64,000 nt of DNA from Jiangella aurantiaca (lineage in GTDB: Bacteria; Actinomycetota; Actinomycetes; Jiangellales; Jiangellaceae). This document shows positions 16,449 through 22,626 of the stretch, piece by piece. The number at the start of each line of letters is the position of its first letter. The first letter of the stretch is position 1. The position numbers and the translations under genes are program-made. The notes beneath the pieces were generated by a model that worked only from the letters and a program-made list of their open reading frames with translations, made no database searches and was not told where the DNA came from. The DNA lies in contig NZ_SMLB01000001.1 in the NCBI RefSeq assembly GCF_004349105.1, positions 62,001-126,000 on the forward strand. The letters run 5' to 3'.

Positions 16449-17309
16449 ATGAACGCCACTCGTACCGACGAGGACTTCACCTCGTCGGTGCACGTGTACG
16501 AGCCGCACCGGGCCGGGCTGCCCCGGCTCGGGCCGTACATCCGCACCCTGTGGCACCGCAGGCAGTTCGCCGCGGAGATGTCGCGGTCGAACATCCGCGC
16601 CGCGAACACGAACACGTTCTTCGGCCAGATCTGGCTGGTGCTCAACCCGCTGCTGCTGGCCTGCGTCTACTACGTGCTGATCACGATCCTGCGGAGCGAC
16701 AACACCGACGCGGCGGAGCGGTTCGTGCACCTGTGCGCCGGGCTGTTCGCGTTCTACTACTTCTCCGGCTGCCTGCAGACCGGCGCGTCCAGCGTGGTGG
16801 GCGGCGGCAAGCTGCTGCTCAACATGTCGTTCCCGCGGCTGCTGCTGCCGCTGTCGGCGGTGCGCACGGCGTTCTTCCGGTTCCTGCCCACGCTCATCGT
16901 CTACTTCCCGATCCACATCGGGTTCGGGCAGCCGCTGAGCTGGCACATGCTGCTGGCGCCGGTCTTCCTGCTGCTGCTGACGGTGTTCGGCGCGGGCATG
17001 GCGATGATCTTCGCGACGCTGCAGGTGTACTTCCGCGACACCGCCAGCTTCCTGCCGTACTTCGTGCGCATGTGGCTCTACCTGTCGCCGGTGCTGTGGT
17101 TCCCCGAGGACGCGCCGGAGCGGTTCGAGCCGTTCATGATCTTCAACCCGCTGTACTCGTTGCTGGGTGGGTGGACCGATCTCATCGTCCGCGGGCAGAT
17201 CCCCGACCTCACGCTGTGGATCTTCGGCGTCGCCTGGGCGGTCGCCGCCGCCGTGGTGGGGAGCCTGTTCTTCATGTCGAGGGAGCGCGAGTTTGTCGTC
17301 CGTCTCTGA
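16449..17309 (+). CDS. Polysaccharide ABC exporter permease, Wzm/TagG type
   Basis: Inner-membrane half of an ABC-2 type glycan exporter, 286 aa. The N-terminal amphipathic region ends FFGQIWLVLNPLLLACVYYVL, and about six hydrophobic segments follow. The conserved LSPVLWFPEDAPERF and NPLYSLLGGWTDLIVRGQ match O-antigen/teichoic acid exporters. GAAAGG lies about 9 nt before the ATG. The ATPase gene follows directly. Together they would flip or export a lipid-linked polysaccharide across the membrane. Confidence 0.92.
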   Translation: MNATRTDEDFTSSVHVYEPHRAGLPRLGPYIRTLWHRRQFAAEMSRSNIRAANTNTFFGQIWLVLNPLLLACVYYVLITILRSDNTDAAERFVHLCAGLFAFYYFSGCLQTGASSVVGGGKLLLNMSFPRLLLPLSAVRTAFFRFLPTLIVYFPIHIGFGQPLSWHMLLAPVFLLLLTVFGAGMAMIFATLQVYFRDTASFLPYFVRMWLYLSPVLWFPEDAPERFEPFMIFNPLYSLLGGWTDLIVRGQIPDLTLWIFGVAWAVAAAVVGSLFFMSREREFVVRL

Positions 17310-17319
17310 GGTTGGCGCC

Positions 17320-18105
17320 GTGACCACCACCCCGGCAGCCACGAACGCCGTCGTCGTCGAGAACGTCTCGCTGACGTACCGGACCACGTTCGAGCGCGTG
17401 CCGACGTTCAAGACCGCGCTCGTGCGCTTCGGCCGCGGCGAGCGCGCGGTCAAGGAGGTCCAGGCGGTCCAGGACGTCTCGTTCGAGGTGCCGCACGGCA
17501 ACGCCATCGGCATCATCGGCGCCAACGGCGCCGGCAAGTCCACGCTCATGCGCATGATCGCCGGCATCCTGCCACCCACCAAGGGCCGCATCCAGGTCAA
17601 CGGCCGGGTCAGCACGCTGCTGGCACTCGGCGTCGGCTTCAATGCGGCGCTGTCGGGGCGCGAGAACGTCGTCCTGGGCGGGCTGGCCGCGGGCCTGAGC
17701 CGCAAGGAGATCCAGGCGCGCTACGAAGAGATCGCCGACTTCGCCGAGCTGGGCGAGTTCATCGACATGCCGATGCGCACCTACTCCTCCGGCATGTTCC
17801 AGCGGCTCGCGTTCTCCGTCGCGGTCCATATGGATCCCGACATCCTGCTCATCGACGAGGCGCTGTCGGCCGGCGACGCCAAGTTCAAGCAGAAGGCCGC
17901 GGCCAAGATGAAGGACCTGGTGACCAACGCGCGCACCATGTTCCTCGTCAGCCACGCGCTCAGCAGCGTGCGCGACCTCTGCAACGACGCCCTCTGGCTG
18001 CACAAGGGCAAGCTGATGATGCGCGGCACCCCCAACGAGGTCATCGAGGCCTACAACACCTTCCTCAAGGTCGGCGAGGACGCCTTCAGCCTCGAGGACC
18101 TCTGA
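17320..18105 (+). CDS. Polysaccharide ABC exporter ATPase, Wzt/TagH type
   Basis: ATP-binding subunit of the exporter. Walker A is GANGAGKS (about 67-74), the signature is YSSGMFQRLAF, Walker B is ILLIDEALSAGD, and the switch His lies in LVSHALSS. At about 261 aa it lacks the extra carbohydrate-binding C-terminal domain of some Wzt proteins, so it should not depend on a terminal chain cap. GTG 17320 is taken as start (GAGG 8 nt upstream). TTG 17293 with AGGGAG is an alternative overlapping the permease. A GT follows after 3 nt. Confidence 0.93.
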   Translation: MTTTPAATNAVVVENVSLTYRTTFERVPTFKTALVRFGRGERAVKEVQAVQDVSFEVPHGNAIGIIGANGAGKSTLMRMIAGILPPTKGRIQVNGRVSTLLALGVGFNAALSGRENVVLGGLAAGLSRKEIQARYEEIADFAELGEFIDMPMRTYSSGMFQRLAFSVAVHMDPDILLIDEALSAGDAKFKQKAAAKMKDLVTNARTMFLVSHALSSVRDLCNDALWLHKGKLMMRGTPNEVIEAYNTFLKVGEDAFSLEDL

Positions 18106-18108
18106 GCC

Positions 18109-19209
18109 GTGGGCACTCCCCGTGTCGACGTCGCCATCGTGTCCGCCGGCCACGACGTCGCCGACGCGCGGGTGCACAAGATCACCGCGGCGCTGCGGCG
18201 GGTGGGCCTGAGCGTCGAACTGGCCGGGCTCGGTGACGCCGACGATGGGCCGGCCGGCATCCGGGTGCGCACCGCGGAGCGCGGCGGCATGGCCCGGCGC
18301 GCCGTGCGCGCGGCTGTCCTGCCGTGGCGCTCCCGCGCGCGGGTCCTCATGACGGTCGACCCCGACGTCGTGCCGGCGGCCCGCGCCGCCGCGTCGGTGC
18401 GCCGCTGCAAGGTCGTCGTCGACGTCCACGAGGACTACGCGCGGCTGCTGTCCGACCGGTCCTGGGCCCGCGGCGTCATCGGCCTCGGCGCCCGCATGAT
18501 CGTCCACGCCAGCACCCGGCTGGCCGCCGGCGCCGACATCACCGTCGTCGCCGACGACCACATCCCGCCGCAGCGGGCCCGCCGGCGCCTCGTCGTCGAG
18601 AACCTGCCCGACCTGCAGCTGCTCTCGCCCGGGCCGCCCGACGCCACTCCGCGCGCCGTCTACATCGGCGACCTGCGCGCCAGCCGCGGCCTGTTCGACA
18701 TGGTCGACGCCATCGCGGGCGCGCCCGCATGGACTCTCGACCTCATCGGCCCGGTGGCGGCCGCCGACCGCGACCAGCTGACCGCGCGCCTCGCCCGCCC
18801 CGACGTCGCCGGGCGGGTCGTCCTGCACGGCCGGCAGCCACCGGAGCTGGCCTGGCAGATCGCGAAGGGCGCCTGGGCCGGTCTGGTGTTCCTGCGTGAG
18901 ACGCCGGCGTTCCGCCAGGCGATGCCGACCAAGCTCTACGAGTACCTCGCCAGCGGCCTGCCGGTGCTCTCGACGCCGCTGCCTCGGCAGACGTCTGTCA
19001 TCAAGGAGTCCGGCGGCGGCGTGCTGATCGGCAACCCGGCCGAGGCCGCCGACGTGCTCTGCCGCTGGAGCGACCACCCCGAGGAGCTCGAGAGCTACCG
19101 CAAGGCCGCGCACGAGTGGACCGAGCGCAAGCTCAGCGAGCGCACGCCCTACGACCTGCTGGCCGAGACCGTCGCCGAGCTGCTCGGCCACCGCCGCGAC
19201 GTCGCCTGA
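18109..19209 (+). CDS. Glycosyltransferase family 4
   Basis: GT-B transferase, 366 aa, starting at GTG 3 nt after the exporter ATPase stop, so co-transcribed. N-terminal features are VDVAIVSAGHDVADARVHKIT and VVDVHEDYARLLSD. The donor domain has AVYIGDLRASRGLFDMVDAI and PTKLYEYLASGLPVLSTPLPRQ. The Glu of LYEYLASG corresponds to the usual EX7E-like position. Acceptor and donor unknown. The 3' end is followed by repeat elements, closing this transcription unit. Confidence 0.86.
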   Translation: MGTPRVDVAIVSAGHDVADARVHKITAALRRVGLSVELAGLGDADDGPAGIRVRTAERGGMARRAVRAAVLPWRSRARVLMTVDPDVVPAARAAASVRRCKVVVDVHEDYARLLSDRSWARGVIGLGARMIVHASTRLAAGADITVVADDHIPPQRARRRLVVENLPDLQLLSPGPPDATPRAVYIGDLRASRGLFDMVDAIAGAPAWTLDLIGPVAAADRDQLTARLARPDVAGRVVLHGRQPPELAWQIAKGAWAGLVFLRETPAFRQAMPTKLYEYLASGLPVLSTPLPRQTSVIKESGGGVLIGNPAEAADVLCRWSDHPEELESYRKAAHEWTERKLSERTPYDLLAETVAELLGHRRDVA

Positions 19210-19251
19210 TCGTTTCGGGCGCGACGGCCCGGCGTACCGTGCGCCGTCCTC

Positions 19252-19287
19252 CTGCTGCCCGTTCTTAGCCACGAAACCGCGCCTCAA
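19252..19287 (+). repeat. Interspersed repeat, family D fragment
   Basis: This stretch closely matches the reverse complement of 49480-49517. CTGCCCGTTCTTAG (19255-19268) also occurs exactly at 49412-49425. It sits directly beside a family B element here, as at the 49-kb locus. Confidence 0.65.
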
Positions 19288-19295
19288 CGATCGCG

Positions 19296-19368
19296 TACAT
19301 CACCAGGATTACCCGAGCCTCATCACGATTACAGGCGTGGTGAAGCTCCAGAAATCCTGATGATGGCC
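19296..19368 (+). repeat. Interspersed palindromic repeat, family B copy 1
   Basis: These 73 bp match the reverse complement of 49238-49310 at 68 positions (counted by hand). Internal arms GAGCCTCATCACG and CGTGGTGAAGCTC form a hairpin. The element overlaps the 3' end of the minus-strand gene at 19329-19907 and supplies its last codons and TAA. Confidence 0.85.
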
Positions 19369-19907
19369 CCCCGGGCGGCGAGGTCGCGGCCGGCCGCGGC
19401 GGCGCCGTTGAGGACCCGCGGAGCCGACGGCCGGCGGGCGAGCTGCCAGCCGGCCCGGATGGCCCGGCTGTCGAGGACGACGACGAGGTCGGCGCCGGTG
19501 GCGGCGGCCAGCGCGTCGGGGCGGGAGCGCAGCTGCGACCAGTACTGCGCCGCCAGCCGCCCGGCCTTCACCTGCCGCACCACCTTGCGCAGCCGCGAGA
19601 CCGGCCGCGCGGGAGTAGGCGGCGCGGGAGCGGGCGGCGTGGGAGCGGGCGGCGTGGGAGCGGCCGCCGGGACCTCGGCCGCCGGGACCTCGGCCGCTGG
19701 GGCGGCGGGCGCGGGCGCGACCGGCGCGCCGGCCGCCGGCGCCCGGCCGTTCAGCACGATGACATGGGGCACGACGTCGTCGACCGGGTCGAGCGGCGCC
19801 TGCCAAGAGATCAGCGTGAGTTCGAGGTCGTCACGCTGGAGGTCTTTGGCGACGGTGGCCAGCTGGGCGTGGCCCAGCTTCCCGGTGCCCAGCAGGGTGA
19901 CCTTCAC
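19329..19907 (-). CDS. Uncharacterised Ala/Pro-rich protein coupled to a glycosyltransferase
   Basis: Not recognised. It starts at GTG 19907 inside the stop of the upstream GT (GTGA overlap), so it is translated with it. The N-terminal 55 residues (VKVTLLGTGKLGHAQLATVA) look like a Rossmann-type beta-alpha unit. A repetitive linker of PAPTP and AAEVP units follows, encoded partly by 15-bp tandem repeats near 19610-19665. A second alpha/beta segment includes ADLVVVLDSRAIRAGWQLARR. The last 12 or so residues (AIIRISGASPRL) and the stop lie inside a dispersed repeat, so the original C-terminus may have been replaced. Confidence 0.65.
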   Translation of the reverse strand: MKVTLLGTGKLGHAQLATVAKDLQRDDLELTLISWQAPLDPVDDVVPHVIVLNGRAPAAGAPVAPAPAAPAAEVPAAEVPAAAPTPPAPTPPAPAPPTPARPVSRLRKVVRQVKAGRLAAQYWSQLRSRPDALAAATGADLVVVLDSRAIRAGWQLARRPSAPRVLNGAAAAGRDLAARGAIIRISGASPRL

Positions 19908-21286
19908 GGTGTCGCCTCCACGGTGAGCGCCGCACCGCCGGCGGACGTGCGCAGCGCCTCGATGCGCGGGTCGAGCTGGAGGTCGCGCCGGTAGCCCGCG
20001 CCGAACGCGCGGGCCCGGGCGCGCTGCTCGGGCGTGGCCGTGCGGGCGGCGTCGGCGGCCGCGGCCAGGGCGGCGGCGACGATCTCGGGCCGCAGGTCGG
20101 CGACGGGGAACCAGAGCGGGTGGCCGCGCAGCACCTCGGTGGCGGCGTTGCCGGGCTCGTGGACGGAGACGACCGGCAGCCCGGTGGCGAGGTACTCGAA
20201 GACCTTGCCGCTGGTGACGTAGCGGCCGGCGCCGAGGATGAGCAGCAGGACGTCGAAGTGCGCGTACGTGGCGGCGATGTCGGCCTTGCCGACCGGACCG
20301 CGGTAGCTGACGCCGTCGGCGGCCGCGGACTCGATGGTGGCGAGCATGTCCGGCCGCGGCTGCCCGTAGAAGCCGAGGTAGCCGTGGATGCGGGCCTCCG
20401 CGCCGGCCAGCGCGGGCTCGGTGGCGCGGCCGTGCTGCCAGCCGCGGGCGAACTCGGCCAGCGGGACCTTCGGGGTGACGGTGCCGACGTAGCCGAACAC
20501 GACGGGCCGGTCGCCGACCGGCGGCCGCTCTCCCGTGGGCGCCGGCGCCAGCTCGGGGTCGTAGCCGTTGGCGACGGTGTGCATCTTGGCGGCGTGCGCG
20601 GGGTAGAGCCGCTGGTGCCAGTCGCGGATGGGGTCGTTGACGAACCACACCTCGCGGGCGCCGGCGACCAGCCGGCGCTCCCAGCGGGCCGCGCGGCTGC
20701 GCTCGGAGTACAGCCGCTCGCCGCTGAAGACGTCGAGCAACCAGGCGTCGCGGTAGTCCATGACGTACGGGACACCGTGCTTGCGGTGCAGCCGCCAGGC
20801 GGCGGTGAACGCGACGTGGGGGTTGGCGGTGGCGAGCACGAGGTCAACGGGGTCGGCGGCGTGGATGCGCTCGGCGGCGGCCTCGATGACGCGGCGCCAC
20901 GGGCCGTACCCGACCTCGGGGAACGGCACGGTGTCGCGGCGGGCTCGTAGCTTGGCCCAGGCCCGCGGGAAGCGGGCCCGGAACCGCGACCACCGGCGCA
21001 GGTCGGGCTCGTGGATGGGCCACGCGAACGGCACCCTCACCACCTCGACGGCGGGGTCGACGCGGTCCTCGAGCGTGGGATCGGTGCCGGTGAAGCGGAC
21101 GAATGTGTCACGCTCGACCGTCAGCACCGTGACGCGCCAGCCCAGCCGGGCGAAGCGGTTGGCGGTGGCGAGCCCGCGGTAGACGCCGCCACCCCGGCAC
21201 GGCGGAAAGCCCCAGGCCACGTAGAGCAGGTGCGGCCGGTGGTCGGGGGGCGGACCGGCCCGCCCCGAGCTGGCGTGCGTCATCAT
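19904..21286 (-). CDS. Glycosyltransferase family 4 (GT-B)
   Basis: About 460 aa. The N-terminal domain has HLLYVAWGFPPCRGGGVYRG, typical of WcaI/Fut-like GT4 enzymes, and YVMDYRDAWLLD. The C-terminal donor domain has VVFGYVGTVTPKVPLAEFARG and SGKVFEYLATGLPVVSVHEPG. Starts at ATG 21286, ATG 21283 or GTG 21295 are all possible; no clear Shine-Dalgarno is visible. Divergent from the next GT. It shares a GTGA overlap with the downstream unknown gene, which implies the two products act together. Confidence 0.83.
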   Translation of the reverse strand: MMTHASSGRAGPPPDHRPHLLYVAWGFPPCRGGGVYRGLATANRFARLGWRVTVLTVERDTFVRFTGTDPTLEDRVDPAVEVVRVPFAWPIHEPDLRRWSRFRARFPRAWAKLRARRDTVPFPEVGYGPWRRVIEAAAERIHAADPVDLVLATANPHVAFTAAWRLHRKHGVPYVMDYRDAWLLDVFSGERLYSERSRAARWERRLVAGAREVWFVNDPIRDWHQRLYPAHAAKMHTVANGYDPELAPAPTGERPPVGDRPVVFGYVGTVTPKVPLAEFARGWQHGRATEPALAGAEARIHGYLGFYGQPRPDMLATIESAAADGVSYRGPVGKADIAATYAHFDVLLLILGAGRYVTSGKVFEYLATGLPVVSVHEPGNAATEVLRGHPLWFPVADLRPEIVAAALAAAADAARTATPEQRARARAFGAGYRRDLQLDPRIEALRTSAGGAALTVEATP

Positions 21287-21319
21287 GTCACGCACAGGTT
21301 ACGACACCCGGAGGGCTCC

Positions 21320-22510
21320 ATGGCACTGCGCACGGCGGCGAGGCGCTGGCTGCCCGGCGCCCTCGTCGACGCCCTCGCTCGGGCCGCTCGGCGGGCCACC
21401 TGGCTGCGCCGGCCGCTGCCGCCCCAGGAGCCGTTCCCGCAGGTCCGCGCGGCTGCGGCGCGGCTGCTGGTCGGCCCGACGAACTCCGCCGGCCAGGGCT
21501 GGGCCTGGGCGCGCGCCGCCGAGCGGGTGGCCGGGGACGACGTCGCCGCCGCCTGCTTCGCCGTCCGGCGCAACAGCTACGGGTTCGCCGACGACTACGG
21601 CGTGCCGGTGCCGGTCTACGCGCACCCGCAGTGGCAGCGGGCGCACGAGCGGTACGTGGTCAGCACGTTCACGCACGTCGTGATCGAGTCGATGCGGCCG
21701 CTCTTCGGCTCGCGGCACGCCCGCGACGCCCGCGGCGACGTCGCCGTGCTGACGGAGGCCGGCCTGCGGGTCGCGCTGGCGTTCCACGGGTCCGACGTCC
21801 GGCTGCCCAGCCGGCACGCCGAGCGCGAGCCGTGGTCACCGTTCCGGATCCGCGACGACCTCACCGAGCGGCTGGAGGAGCAGGCCCGGCGCCTCGCCGC
21901 CTTCGCCACGGCGTTCGAGCGCGACGGCGGGCCGGTCCTGGTGTCGACGCCGGACCTGTTCGACGACCTGCCCGGCGCCATCTGGCTGCCGGTCGTCGTC
22001 GACCCCGATCGCTGGCAGGCGCCGCCGTCGCCGCGGCGCCGCCGTCCGGTGGTGGTGCACGCGCCGTCGAACTCGCGGCTCAAGGGGACGGAGATCGTCG
22101 AGGCGGCCATGGCCGAGCTGAGCGCCAAACGCGTGGTCGAGTACCGCCGGCTCGAGGGCGTCCCCAACGACCGCATGCCGGCCGCGCTGGCCGACGCCGA
22201 CATCGTCGTCGACCAGCTGACCATGGGCCTGTACGGGGTCGCCGCGTGCGAGGCCATGGCGGCCGGCCGCACGGTGGTCTCGTACGTGGGCGACGCCGTC
22301 CGCGAGCGGGTCCGCGAGCGCACCGGCCACGACGTCCCCATCGTCGAGGCGACGCCCGACGACCTCGCCGATGTGGTCGCCGCCCTGGCCGCCGACCCCG
22401 ACGTGGCGGGGGAGCGGGCGGCCCGCGGCCCCGGGTTCGTGCGCGCGGTCCACGACGGCCGGGTCTCCGGGTCCGTGCTCGCCGATTGGCTTCGGCGGAC
22501 GACCCGATGA
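21320..22510 (+). CDS. Stand-alone AGQG-domain protein, probable glycosyltransferase
   Basis: This 396-aa protein consists almost entirely of a domain also found in the two fusion proteins at 22627 and 32970. Conserved blocks in order are LLVGPTNSAGQGWAWARA, FTHVVIESMRPLFG, AFHGSDVRLPSRH-x-EPWSPF, STPDLFDDLPGAIWLPVVVD, VVHAPSNSRLKGTEI and DADIVVDQLTMGLYGVAACE followed by AMAAGR. The last blocks resemble the donor-binding half of GT-B enzymes (HAPS-KG, EAMAAGR), so transfer activity is inferred. GGAGGG lies 5 nt before ATG 21320. Its 3' neighbour is a fusion carrying the same domain. Confidence 0.72.
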   Translation: MALRTAARRWLPGALVDALARAARRATWLRRPLPPQEPFPQVRAAAARLLVGPTNSAGQGWAWARAAERVAGDDVAAACFAVRRNSYGFADDYGVPVPVYAHPQWQRAHERYVVSTFTHVVIESMRPLFGSRHARDARGDVAVLTEAGLRVALAFHGSDVRLPSRHAEREPWSPFRIRDDLTERLEEQARRLAAFATAFERDGGPVLVSTPDLFDDLPGAIWLPVVVDPDRWQAPPSPRRRRPVVVHAPSNSRLKGTEIVEAAMAELSAKRVVEYRRLEGVPNDRMPAALADADIVVDQLTMGLYGVAACEAMAAGRTVVSYVGDAVRERVRERTGHDVPIVEATPDDLADVVAALAADPDVAGERAARGPGFVRAVHDGRVSGSVLADWLRRTTR

Positions 22511-22548
22511 TCTGATAGGAACCGGCGGAGCCCCTCTGCGAGACTGGG

Positions 22549-22554
22549 TATATT
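22549..22554 (+). promoter_or_regulatory. Possible -10 box upstream of the AGQG-GT4 fusion gene
   Basis: TATATT is an AT-rich hexamer in otherwise GC-rich DNA, 72 nt before GTG 22627. A hairpin follows between it and the start codon. Confidence 0.4.
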
Positions 22555-22559
22555 CGCCG

Positions 22560-22597
22560 ATCGGCCGGCAACGGCTCCGGGACGTCCCGGGGCCGAT
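22560..22597 (+). repeat. Hairpin in the 5' leader of the fusion gene
   Basis: Outer arms ATCGGCC (22560-22566) and GGCCGAT (22591-22597) enclose the perfect palindrome CCGGGACGTCCCGG (22577-22590). It could be an operator or an RNA stem upstream of the ribosome-binding site. Confidence 0.5.
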
Positions 22598-22626
22598 ATC
22601 TCGTGAAGGGCGTGGAGGGCAACACG

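Noticed and set aside
19608-19668. 15-bp tandem repeats as possible regulatory iterons
   Set aside because: They lie in frame within the coding sequence of the Ala/Pro-rich protein and encode its linker.
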